Assembly (NCBI GenBank): GCA_019694475.1
Contig: JAIBBX010000002.1
Coordinates: 62,001-126,000, forward strand
DNA from: Parachlamydiales bacterium
GTDB taxonomy: Bacteria; Chlamydiota; Chlamydiia; Chlamydiales; SM23-39
Reading direction: 5' to 3'
Length of the DNA: 64,000 nt
Shown here piece by piece: positions 36,227 to 44,793 of the stretch. The translations under genes and the position numbers were made by a program. The notes beneath the pieces are model-generated. The model ran no database searches. It saw only the letters and a list, made by a program, of their open reading frames with translations, and was not told the origin of the DNA. How positions within the stretch are numbered: position 1 is the stretch's first letter; the number at the start of each line of letters is the position of its first letter.

Positions 36227-36735
36227 GCTCCCACCTTCGCGGCAAACCGCATTATTTCATCGATCTGAACTGGATTCAATTGCTTAATCGGCTCTAGCGA
36301 TTGAGCACTTAAAACTTGTTTAGCTATTTCATTGATCGTTCTTGCAAAAGAATAAGGCATGCCAGGCAGCGGCGCTCTTGCAAGCTCGAGTACAATCGGA
36401 AATACAAACTGGAAATGCAGATGCTCCGCTAACCTGCGGATCGATTCAACTTGAGGAGAATTCCCTTCTAAAAGAGCAACTCTTCCCTCTAAGTCTACAA
36501 TCTGCTCAGCGAGCTCTCCTGGAGTCAGCTCATTCCACTGTTTTTGAATTCTTCGCGCCAATTCGCGCACATCAGCAAGAAGAGCCGTTTGAGGGCTTCC
36601 TTGCAACTCAGGCGTTTTCATAACCTGATCGACTTTAGATGCAGTCTCTTTAGCAGCCGAACTTTGATTCGACTTTACCGATGAACCTGTTGCAGGAACT
36701 CGGTTAGGACTATTAGGATTGATAAACAAACCCAT
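36223..36735 (-). CDS. Helical protein with disordered Ser/Thr-rich N-terminus, function unknown
   Basis: 170 residues. The first 45 or so are Asn/Ser/Thr/Lys-rich without a signal peptide, as in type III substrates. The remainder is helical with a short heptad region (ELAEQIVDLEGRVALLEG). It overlaps the 90-residue gene by four bases. With the acidic low-complexity gene on the other side (36921) this may be an effector/chaperone locus, but no motif proves it. Confidence 0.5.
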   Translation of the reverse strand: MGLFINPNSPNRVPATGSSVKSNQSSAAKETASKVDQVMKTPELQGSPQTALLADVRELARRIQKQWNELTPGELAEQIVDLEGRVALLEGNSPQVESIRRLAEHLHFQFVFPIVLELARAPLPGMPYSFARTINEIAKQVLSAQSLEPIKQLNPVQIDEIMRFAAKVGA

Positions 36736-36872
36736 AACTCCATCCTTTTAGTTTATTAAATTACGAGGAGTTTTCAGATGAAAATAATTCACCTTTATTT
36801 ATATTAACTCATAATCAATTATCATTCAATTCGTAGAAAATATTTTAACGGGATAACGAGGCAAATATTTAT

Positions 36873-36901
36873 TTGATAATAGATAAAATAACGATTATAA
36901 T
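36873..36901 (+). promoter_or_regulatory. Promoter of the Pro/acidic low-complexity gene
   Basis: TTGATA (36873-36878), a 17-bp spacer, and TATAAT (36896-36901), 19 bases before the ATG. Five of six and six of six consensus matches. The 185-base gap around it is otherwise AT-rich with no gene. Confidence 0.75.
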
Positions 36902-36920
36902 TAGTGTATAAGAACGGCAT

Positions 36921-38501
36921 ATGGAAATTAATTACTCTCCATTTTCAGATCAGCCTATTAAAGGGCAATTGCCGCAATCGGATATGAACACGGCGATCCG
37001 CACTGTGATCCAGGATGTCCTTACGAGATATTTTCTCTCCTCCTATCCCGATTTACAGGCCACTCTTCCCGCGATGATTCAAGACCTTACTGCAGCGCTT
37101 ACGGGGAAAAATCCAGAACCTTCTGCTCCACCTATGGAACCCGGAATGAAAGTTCCAACAGCCCCGCCTTTAGCTCCTTCCACGAATGCTGCGCCCGCTG
37201 TCCCTCAAGCGCCTTCCCCTCAAGCACCGACGCTTCAAACACCCCCTCAAAATGCCCAAGCTGTCAGGGTGGCCTTTGGCAACCCACCACCTGCAAATCC
37301 TTCTCCCAATATTCCTGCATCGCCGCAGCTTGCGCAAAGAACGAATTCTGCAGCCGCCAATTATTCACCGAGTTATCCAAGTCCAAAAGAACCCGTCATC
37401 CAGAATGCGACAGTATCTGTAAAGCAAGCTGAGTCATTCCAGCAGAAAGAACAGAAGTCTTCTGAAACGAAATCATCTGAATCGAAAAAGCCAACTGAAC
37501 CGCAAAATCAAAAAGAAGCATCGACTCCAATCCCGTCTGTTGATCTGATTGAGAAAATCATTGAATTGATAGAAGCGGATGGAATCATCATTGAAATCGC
37601 GAATGAGGAACGGACCGCGGATGAAGTGGACGCGCATTCGCAAAAAGAACAATCCGATGATTCGCCTATTTCTAATCCAAATGAAACAAAAAGCAGTGAA
37701 AAAGAATCGACCAAGCCTCGATCTACTTCTGAATCATCGACGAGCTCGAAGAAAGAAACTGAAAAAGTTCAATCTTCTCAAGAGACAAAACCCAAAGAGA
37801 ACTCTCCTATTTTAGAAAAGACCATCACATCGATGATTTCAAATTCTGCCTCGCCGGCGAGCCAACAAGAAAACGCTTCATTTTCTCCTTCTTTGCCGAT
37901 GCAGACTGGGGAAACGAAATCTGATGCGATGCAGCAAACCAATCAACCGATCACAACAACCAGTGCGCCGCAATCGAACCCGTCTCCTGGGCTCAATTCT
38001 CAATCAACATCCAAAAGTGCACTTCCAAATCTACCGCCTCATCCTGCAAAAACTGAAGCGCCCATAACGATGATTCCGAATGTTTCAGCGCAGCCATCTC
38101 AAATTCCGGCTCCTCAGCCAATGCCTACTTCTTCAACGGCTCCGCAACTCTCAACAACAGGAGCACCGCAACAAGCGCCAAATCCCACCCCCTCTTCTCC
38201 AGCGCCAGCAGCAATCCAGGCTCCTGTCAATCAAGCGGCTCTTCCATCCAAGACTGAAACTCCATTGAATGCAGTGGTTCAGCCGACGCCCCAAGCGGGA
38301 AAAGGAGAAACAAATCCTTCCAAGCCGAACGCAAATAATGCCATCGCGCCATATTCTGCCTCGTCTCAAATTCAAACAACCCCAGGGTCATCTCGACGTT
38401 CATCAACTCGTCCTGTCGACGCAGTTGAAGAAGAAGAGGGCGAAGAGGAAGAAGAAGAGGGCGAAGAGGAAGAAGAAAATGAAGAAGAAGACGAAAACTA
38501 A
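36921..38501 (+). CDS. Low-complexity Pro/Ser/Gln-rich protein with poly-acidic tail
   Basis: 526 residues. Only the first 65 look folded (helical, AIRTVIQDVLTRYFLSSYPD). A Pro/Ala/Gln-rich region (about 65-170) is followed by a Ser/Lys/Glu-rich region and a second Pro/Gln-rich stretch (about 340-490). A short basic patch (SSRRSSTRP) precedes a final run of about 30 nearly pure Glu residues encoded by 21-base GAAGAGG-type tandem repeats (38426-38500). No signal peptide. The strong promoter supports expression. The composition is typical of secreted effectors or chromatin-associated acidic proteins. Function unknown. Confidence 0.6.
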   Translation: MEINYSPFSDQPIKGQLPQSDMNTAIRTVIQDVLTRYFLSSYPDLQATLPAMIQDLTAALTGKNPEPSAPPMEPGMKVPTAPPLAPSTNAAPAVPQAPSPQAPTLQTPPQNAQAVRVAFGNPPPANPSPNIPASPQLAQRTNSAAANYSPSYPSPKEPVIQNATVSVKQAESFQQKEQKSSETKSSESKKPTEPQNQKEASTPIPSVDLIEKIIELIEADGIIIEIANEERTADEVDAHSQKEQSDDSPISNPNETKSSEKESTKPRSTSESSTSSKKETEKVQSSQETKPKENSPILEKTITSMISNSASPASQQENASFSPSLPMQTGETKSDAMQQTNQPITTTSAPQSNPSPGLNSQSTSKSALPNLPPHPAKTEAPITMIPNVSAQPSQIPAPQPMPTSSTAPQLSTTGAPQQAPNPTPSSPAPAAIQAPVNQAALPSKTETPLNAVVQPTPQAGKGETNPSKPNANNAIAPYSASSQIQTTPGSSRRSSTRPVDAVEEEEGEEEEEEGEEEEENEEEDEN

Positions 38502-38513
38502 AATAATTCCCGA

Positions 38514-41306
38514 TTAGAAATCGTAGGCGAAGCGAAGGTAGGCTGCGTTGGATAAGTATCCGCTGCCAACCATTCCTTGGTAGGTTAGAACTGTAGAAAA
38601 CCGTCTCCACCGATAGATCGCTTCCGCCGCATATCCAAACATGTGCTGCATCGGAAGATGCATCGAAGTTTTGGTAAAATCAATGCTATCGACCAGTTTC
38701 GAGCGCAAAGTATAGGGAACGGTATAGCGATTGACATAAGATGCTTTTAACCGATAAATAAGTATTCCTTTTTTCTTAAAATCGAACTGCTCGAAGAAAT
38801 TGGCTCCCGTTTCGCTCTGAATGATCGTTGTGACCAAAGAATCTGTCGCTGTGTTGAGGGAAATTTTGTTCGCGCAGGCATTCGGATTTAAGAAATTATC
38901 TCCCGTTTCGGTAATCGATTCTGCGAAAGAGATGGAACAATCGGAGAGGAAAAAGGGAACTAATGAAAGAGAGCCGAAACCGAATTCATAGTTGAAATCG
39001 ACGTGAGGAACAACCTGATAAACATTGTATTTGGAAAACGAAGTCCCTCCAGGAACACCCACCCCTTGAAATGTATAGACAGATTTAACACCGAGAGGCG
39101 TCGTCGATTCGATCGTAATCGTCTCCCCTTCAATCGGAGAGAAAATGCGGGCAGCCGTATTATGATTGTAGCTTCCCGTCGCAAGTACGTTGAAAAAGAA
39201 ATGGCCGAAGGTAAAGCTTGAATAAGCTGTGCCGAATCCGCTCCAGGTTTTTTGCCCTCCGCCATTTTCTGCTACATTCAAATCGGTCCAGGCAAAGCTG
39301 GCTGCCCCTCCTATCAAAATGGTCTCCAGACCAATATAATCAAATCCTAAAATCGCGCCGTAAGACTGGGTATCATACGCCGGCACAACGGCATTCGAGG
39401 TGACAACCTGACCTTGATTTTGAAACTGTGCGAAAGGGGTCAGTGAAATGGAATAATTCGGGGTTTGCTTCTTTTGCGAAAATAAAGAAGGCAAGAGATG
39501 TTTTTCACCCTCTTGCGGCTTTTGAGTATCATCCAACTCTCTTATCGGCTGCGGAATTGGGGGCGCCGCCTCTTCTGAGGATTGAGCTAAAAGTTGGTTT
39601 TTCTGTTGATACCATGCAGCTACAGGACCGGATGCAGGCGCAGCTTTCGCTTCGCTTTTTTTCAAGCAATTCGCATTGATTGAGGCTGTCAAAGATCCTA
39701 AAGTTTGCGCGGACAATACAGTCTGATTGGCAAAAAATTGAGAAAGAGCCGCCGCACCTTGTCCAGGAGCTAATAGAGAAATCACGATGATCCCTGCGCA
39801 AGGATCGTAAAGCACGGTGCTTTGGAGAGTGATCGTTCCTAATACAATATTGGCTGTTGATATTCCAAAAGGAACGTTGACTGGCATTAGGACCGAATTG
39901 GGCGCGCTTAGAGGGGAATAAATCACGGTTGGCGGATCCAAAGGATTGCCGAGTCCAAATGTGGCTCCAAAACTGCCGGTTACGACGATATCTTGAAAGC
40001 GCCCATCAAAGATCTCTTGGGAAAGAACCAATGCATAAACCGTCGGAGCTGTATAGCTTCCCGGAACGACATCTACATACAATGTGGCTCCCTGGATATT
40101 CCTTGCAGGAGCAGGAATGACGAAATTGGCCATCATTACGGAGGCTGCCTGGGTCGGTTGAACGGAAGTCATGATCTTCGTTCCAGTCTGAAATTGAGTT
40201 TCTCCTAAAAGGAGCAAAATACCTGGGGATGGAGCGATGGTCGATCCCTGGTAATAGGCCGTTTTCCCGTCGCCTGCGAATATCAATCCGTTTCCGCTTA
40301 AAGTAGTTCCACTCATGAATGTCAGATCTCCGATCGAGCCAAAAACAGGGAGCGGCAGAAGAACTCCATCAGGAGTCTGTATGACTTGTCCGTCTAGATG
40401 AAAAGTGCCTTGTTGGATCGTCGTGTCTTTCATAACATAATAAACAGAGGGAGGAAAATCTCCGCTCGGAGGGGCCGTTGAAGTGGTGCTCAAAGAAACA
40501 GTTCCAGGCCCATTTTGAACAAGCGGCCCTCCTATTAAAAAGGCGTCTGTAAAAGAAATCGTATCCGAAACCAGTGTTGGATTGAACTCAGTCACCGAAT
40601 CGCTATTCGGAGAAAAGATCGTCCAACCAAGATTAATATTGGGTGGCGGAGGTGGATTTCCCGGCTGGAGCGTGCCGTTAAAAACAGCAGAGCCTTGCAC
40701 AGTAAAAGGAAAACCGGTCAATGAAACTCCTCCCCATGCAAAACCGCCTTGATTTTGATTGCCGTCTCCACCTTGAGCTTTAGAATTAAGAAACTGCACG
40801 TCTTGAATCACAAACTGGAACGCCGGCGGCGGCGGCGGCGGTGTGAAAAATGTGAGAAGAGACCCGCCCCATCCAGGATCTCCAGGAATTCCTGCCCCCA
40901 TGCCATTGGCTCCTAGCGCTAAACAATTTTGGAAGGTGATGTTTTGAAGCATAAATGCAGGAGTCGCAGTTAAATCTAGATCATTAATCACCAAACCTGG
41001 ATAAAGGCCCCCTCCATCTACGATGACAGGATTGCCTCCATTGAAGCCATCGATGCCGATAAGATTTGAATTTGCGGCATTCAGTATGGGCAAGGGGGAA
41101 AGAAGGGTAATGGTACTGGGTCCCGCTATATTGAAATCGATTTGGCTCATCGGCGGAGGAATAGGAGGAGGGGGAGGCATAGGAGGGAGGGTCCCATTGA
41201 ATTGTTCGATAACATATCGCAAAGTACCCGGGCCCGAATCTGCATTCGATGTGACCGTCACTGCATGCATGCATTCAATAGCCAAAACAAAAAGGAGCCT
41301 TCTCAT
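38514..41306 (-). CDS. Autotransporter-like outer-membrane protein
   Basis: 930 residues. A short signal peptide (MRRLLFVLAIECMHA) is followed by a passenger with the TVTSNADSGPGTLRYVIEQ opening seen in parallel beta-helix surface proteins and several polyproline loops of five to seven residues. A linker with KKSEAKAAPASG (about 545-600) precedes a C-terminal barrel (about 640-930) that ends in the outer-membrane signature YLRFAYDF with terminal Phe. No GGAI/FxxN repeats, so it is not a typical Pmp. Its ATG shares one base with the FecR gene stop (TGATG), placing it last in a four-gene operon with a cyclase. Confidence 0.8.
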   Translation of the reverse strand: MRRLLFVLAIECMHAVTVTSNADSGPGTLRYVIEQFNGTLPPMPPPPPIPPPMSQIDFNIAGPSTITLLSPLPILNAANSNLIGIDGFNGGNPVIVDGGGLYPGLVINDLDLTATPAFMLQNITFQNCLALGANGMGAGIPGDPGWGGSLLTFFTPPPPPPAFQFVIQDVQFLNSKAQGGDGNQNQGGFAWGGVSLTGFPFTVQGSAVFNGTLQPGNPPPPPNINLGWTIFSPNSDSVTEFNPTLVSDTISFTDAFLIGGPLVQNGPGTVSLSTTSTAPPSGDFPPSVYYVMKDTTIQQGTFHLDGQVIQTPDGVLLPLPVFGSIGDLTFMSGTTLSGNGLIFAGDGKTAYYQGSTIAPSPGILLLLGETQFQTGTKIMTSVQPTQAASVMMANFVIPAPARNIQGATLYVDVVPGSYTAPTVYALVLSQEIFDGRFQDIVVTGSFGATFGLGNPLDPPTVIYSPLSAPNSVLMPVNVPFGISTANIVLGTITLQSTVLYDPCAGIIVISLLAPGQGAAALSQFFANQTVLSAQTLGSLTASINANCLKKSEAKAAPASGPVAAWYQQKNQLLAQSSEEAAPPIPQPIRELDDTQKPQEGEKHLLPSLFSQKKQTPNYSISLTPFAQFQNQGQVVTSNAVVPAYDTQSYGAILGFDYIGLETILIGGAASFAWTDLNVAENGGGQKTWSGFGTAYSSFTFGHFFFNVLATGSYNHNTAARIFSPIEGETITIESTTPLGVKSVYTFQGVGVPGGTSFSKYNVYQVVPHVDFNYEFGFGSLSLVPFFLSDCSISFAESITETGDNFLNPNACANKISLNTATDSLVTTIIQSETGANFFEQFDFKKKGILIYRLKASYVNRYTVPYTLRSKLVDSIDFTKTSMHLPMQHMFGYAAEAIYRWRRFSTVLTYQGMVGSGYLSNAAYLRFAYDF

Positions 41307-41902
41307 CAGCGCCTAACTCCAGGCGACAATGTTGGACGAATCATATTGGAAGGCGGACTGATGAAAATATTTGGACGCCTTGAATAGGAAGTGACCACAG
41401 CATACTGCTCCATCCCCTCCCCGATCACAACCGTTCCGCCCGCATTCTGGATTTGCACTCGCCCTTGAGTGCAAGCAACGTATAGGGCTTCATCTGCCAT
41501 TTCCGCTTCCAAAAGAGTACCCAAAAGGCCGATCGTGGCGTTCGGCGTCTTGATATTATACTGCTCAGGATCGGGTTTTATCGAACCGCTTAAGAGGCGG
41601 AATCCGCCCGCAGCGAGCTCTGAATTGTTCCGGTCCTTCCCCTTGCCATATTGATATTCTTTAATGATGTAGGTGGAGTTGGGCAATACATCTAATATGG
41701 AATTGTCTATGAATTGCACCTGCACTGTAGAGCCATCGCTCGTCTTGATTGTGTCTTTCACGTAGATCGGAGAGCCCACTTCGAGAGTTCTACCTGATGC
41801 GGTTGCAGATCCTTCCAATATGGTCACCTTGCCTACTTCTGACTTTGCCCATAGAGAGCAAAATCCGAATAAGATGAGAAAAATCCAGCTATTTAGTCTC
41901 AT
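41306..41902 (-). CDS. FecR-domain periplasmic protein
   Basis: 198 residues from ATG 41902, preceded by GGAG. The signal peptide MRLNSWIFLILFGFCSLWA is followed by a FecR domain: GKVTILEGSATASGRTLEVGSPIYVKDTIKTSDGSTVQVQF, then IDNSILDVLPNSTYII. Stand-alone secreted FecR domains of this kind often accompany CHASE2-cyclase genes and are thought to sense or bind envelope ligands. It overlaps the cyclase gene by 14 bases at its start and the autotransporter by one at its end. Confidence 0.85.
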   Translation of the reverse strand: MRLNSWIFLILFGFCSLWAKSEVGKVTILEGSATASGRTLEVGSPIYVKDTIKTSDGSTVQVQFIDNSILDVLPNSTYIIKEYQYGKGKDRNNSELAAGGFRLLSGSIKPDPEQYNIKTPNATIGLLGTLLEAEMADEALYVACTQGRVQIQNAGGTVVIGEGMEQYAVVTSYSRRPNIFISPPSNMIRPTLSPGVRR

Positions 41903-43973
41903 ATTTTTGAACTCCATCCCAATTCGGCCCCGGCTGAGATCCCGGGGGCATCCTTTCGAGGTAAAACTTACTGTTCAGCTGCGTCCAAAGTTTCCGGGCA
42001 TGGTCCCAATCGCCTTTGCAATAAGCGTCAAGCGCTTCCGTATGCAAATCGATCTCTTTTTGCAATTTTGGATCGGCCTCTTCGATAGGGCAAATCGGTT
42101 CGAAAATAGCCACGGCCCGTTCCTTTCCTTTCACTTGAACTTTATCTAGTTTTCTATACAGAAAACGATCGCTTGTAGCAAGATAAGTGTTTTCAGAAAC
42201 GATCACCTTGACTCCGTAATGTTTCGTAAGGCCTTCAAGGCGGGAGCCGAGGTTCACAGTATCTCCCATCACGGTGTAAGATCTTCGGAATTTAGAACCC
42301 ATATCGCCGACAAACATATTTCCCGTTCCAATTCCGGCGCCAATGTGGATGTTTGAACCTTTTTGCTTGTTGAACTCATCGAGTTTTTTCTGCATTCCCA
42401 GAGCAGCCTTTACTGCGTGATAAGGATTCGCGCTGTCCTCAATGGGCGCGCCCCAAAAGGCCATGATCGCATCGCCGATGTATTTATCAATCGTTCCCTG
42501 ATTCTGGAAAATCACCTCGGTCATTGCTGTAAAATACTCATTGAGGAAGGAGGTCAGCTCTGTTGCCGACATCTTTTCTGACAAAGTGGTAAACCCGCGT
42601 ATGTCTGAAAAGAGAACAGTCAGATCTTTGCTCTCCCCCTTCATTTCGATATCGAGCCCTTCTTTCAAAATGAGATCAATGTGATCGGAAGAGACATACT
42701 GGCCAAAAATGTTCTTAATCGCTTGCCTCTGTTTTGCCTCCGCAACAAATCCATAGATGGTGTTGAAAAGAAAAAGGACGACGATCACCAAAATAGGAAC
42801 AAAAAATGAGAGAACCATTGTTTCATGGCTCCACATCCAATAATCCAAGAGGAAAAGCGAGCCGATGGATCCGCCTGAAACAAAGAGCATCGGAATAGGG
42901 CCAAGATGAGGCAAAATAATGGACAAAACAATTCCGAATAAAAGAATCAACGCTACGCTGACTCCTTTTTCCCAGCCCGGTTTGAAGGGCAAATATCCGT
43001 CGATGATGCTCTGGGCAATCGTTGCATGGATTTCAACTCCATTGTAGCTTCGGGACATTGGAGTGGCGACCAGATCGCCGCTTCCAGTGGCTGTAGCTCC
43101 GATAAACACCAATTTGCCTCGGACTGCATCTATTGGAACCCGTTTATGCAGCACATCTGTTGCAGATAGCACAGGGAAGGTATAAGCAGGCCCCCTAAAG
43201 GGAACCAAAATTCTTCCTAATGTGTCTACTGGGATCGAGCGCTGATCGAGCTCGATGGCCTCTAAAAAATCCATCTCCTGGTACGGTTTGGCAATCAGAT
43301 TGATTTTTTTCGCATTTAGATATTCACTGACAGCGACGAGCGCCAAAGACCCAAAAACTTCAGAGCCGAAGCGGTAAACAAGGGGAGAAAATCGAATGAT
43401 TGCATCAGCATCGGGAGTGCTGTTTATAAAGCCCCCCTTTTTCGCCGCTTTCTGCAAGATGGGAATATTGCCGAGATAGCTATTTTTCTCTGGAATAAAT
43501 AAGTTTTTGTTCGTGAGGGTCAATAGCGGCGGAGGCAGCATTCCGATGGACTCTTCATTTCGCGTTAAAACCATTCCGAGGATAGAGTCAACTTGGCTCA
43601 GACTGTTTGCAAAAATGGCGTCGTATTCAAAATCTTTCGTGTCTTCTCCCTTTCTTTGGAGCTTTTCAAAAACCTTGATCGCGATATTCGGCTCCTCAGT
43701 TGGGAACAGGAAGTCGAGTGCGATCACTTTGGCTTCGAGCTCTTTCAATCGATCGATCAAAGAGGCCATTTTTTCTCTAGACCACGGCAGCCTTCCTTCT
43801 GTCTTCAGGCTTGCATCATCGAGTCCTACAATGATGACATCGGGGTGTTTTGAAAGGGGCTGATAGATTTTACTTACTTGAAAATCATAGGTTTTCGCTT
43901 CAATGAACTCCAACCAACGGGAAAAAGGGGTAGCCTTAGAATAAAGAAGAAATGCCGCGAGAAGAGAAAACAA
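41889..43973 (-). CDS. CHASE2 sensor-adenylate/guanylate cyclase (class III)
   Basis: 694 residues from TTG 43973. Order: first membrane segment (LFSLLAAFLLYS), extracytoplasmic CHASE2 domain (about 25-320, with VIIVGLDDASLKTEGRLPWSR), three membrane helices (about 335-415), and a class III cyclase domain (about 450-620). Key residues are the metal aspartates in VLFSDIRGFT and IGDAIMAFWG, the purine-specifying Lys in DKYIGD, and SYTVMGDTVNLGSRLE. The catalytic set looks complete, and the Lys/Asp-type pair suggests ATP. No ATG lies between the in-frame stop and the first helix. TTG 43973 trims the basic residues before the helix, whereas an ATT at 44015 would keep them (SHRKKRIP). Product cAMP or cGMP inferred. 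Confidence 0.85.
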   Translation of the reverse strand: MFSLLAAFLLYSKATPFSRWLEFIEAKTYDFQVSKIYQPLSKHPDVIIVGLDDASLKTEGRLPWSREKMASLIDRLKELEAKVIALDFLFPTEEPNIAIKVFEKLQRKGEDTKDFEYDAIFANSLSQVDSILGMVLTRNEESIGMLPPPLLTLTNKNLFIPEKNSYLGNIPILQKAAKKGGFINSTPDADAIIRFSPLVYRFGSEVFGSLALVAVSEYLNAKKINLIAKPYQEMDFLEAIELDQRSIPVDTLGRILVPFRGPAYTFPVLSATDVLHKRVPIDAVRGKLVFIGATATGSGDLVATPMSRSYNGVEIHATIAQSIIDGYLPFKPGWEKGVSVALILLFGIVLSIILPHLGPIPMLFVSGGSIGSLFLLDYWMWSHETMVLSFFVPILVIVVLFLFNTIYGFVAEAKQRQAIKNIFGQYVSSDHIDLILKEGLDIEMKGESKDLTVLFSDIRGFTTLSEKMSATELTSFLNEYFTAMTEVIFQNQGTIDKYIGDAIMAFWGAPIEDSANPYHAVKAALGMQKKLDEFNKQKGSNIHIGAGIGTGNMFVGDMGSKFRRSYTVMGDTVNLGSRLEGLTKHYGVKVIVSENTYLATSDRFLYRKLDKVQVKGKERAVAIFEPICPIEEADPKLQKEIDLHTEALDAYCKGDWDHARKLWTQLNSKFYLERMPPGSQPGPNWDGVQKYETK

Positions 43974-44010
43974 AATTCCTATAAAAATCGGAATTCGTTT
44001 TTTTCGATGG

Positions 44011-44745
44011 CTAATTCGTTTCGTAGTTTTTTGCCTCTTGAGTCAATTGATGAACTACTTTTTGAAACCCTGGATCGTGCATCATCGCTTTGACGGTTTG
44101 GTGGTAGATTTCAGGATCCGACGTGCCGATCGGTATTTTCCCAGCATAATCGAAAAGGATTTTTGCAAATTCGATCGTTGTCGATTTAAAATTGTATTTC
44201 AAAAGATCGAAATACTCTTTGAGATAGGGACTTTGGGCCCACTGGATGAAGTTATTGAGCCAGACGATATCTCCCGTCGCATCCAAATTGCGCGCCGTCA
44301 AATAATCTTCCCATGATTGAATCATGACAATCGCAATATTTTGCTCTTCTAAAACCGAGGTGCAGGAAGAATGAATCTCGTCTCCCGGATTTGAACACGC
44401 CTTTTTCAAATTGGGATTGTTGGAATAAAAACTGGCCAAATAGACAGGCCTTGCCTTCGTGCTGCTTGCAAGAAGACGATTGGGGAAAAGCCAGAGCTTA
44501 TCAATCGACTGCTTCGTTGAAAACACCCGGATCAAACTTTCGGCCTCATGCAGAGTCACAGCCGAAACTGCCAAACTCAATCCAATCAAGATCACGGTCA
44601 CAGAGGCTAGAATGGAGATGAACACGTTGGTTCTTGATTTCGGAAACTCTTCAGGCTTAAGAAACAGAGCGACAATGAATGCAATAAAGATCACTGAAAA
44701 GAGCAAAATCAGGATCATATGCGGCGATGATAGAATGTGAATCAT
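44011..44745 (-). CDS. Membrane protein with two N-terminal helices, function unknown
   Basis: 244 residues. Two hydrophobic helices (about 10-28 and 42-62) precede a soluble domain of about 175 residues with two or three cysteines (KKACSNPGDEIHSSCTSV) and a helical C-terminus. GAGG precedes the ATG at six bases. Its stop codon lies within the start region of the cyclase gene, so it heads the cyclase-FecR-autotransporter operon and may act with the sensor. No family recognised. Confidence 0.6.
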   Translation of the reverse strand: MIHILSSPHMILILLFSVIFIAFIVALFLKPEEFPKSRTNVFISILASVTVILIGLSLAVSAVTLHEAESLIRVFSTKQSIDKLWLFPNRLLASSTKARPVYLASFYSNNPNLKKACSNPGDEIHSSCTSVLEEQNIAIVMIQSWEDYLTARNLDATGDIVWLNNFIQWAQSPYLKEYFDLLKYNFKSTTIEFAKILFDYAGKIPIGTSDPEIYHQTVKAMMHDPGFQKVVHQLTQEAKNYETN

Positions 44746-44793
44746 AGAGAACCTCTATCTTTCAAATAGCAGCTCTTGAATTTTAGCAGAAGT

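Noticed and set aside
40820..40850. GGC trinucleotide tract in the autotransporter as a phase-variation switch
   Set aside because: Changes in a trinucleotide tract keep the frame, so it alters proline number only.
38514..41306. Autotransporter as a Pmp family member
   Set aside because: No repeated GGA[I/L/V] and FxxN tetrapeptides; only the barrel and terminal Phe are shared, which are general to autotransporters.
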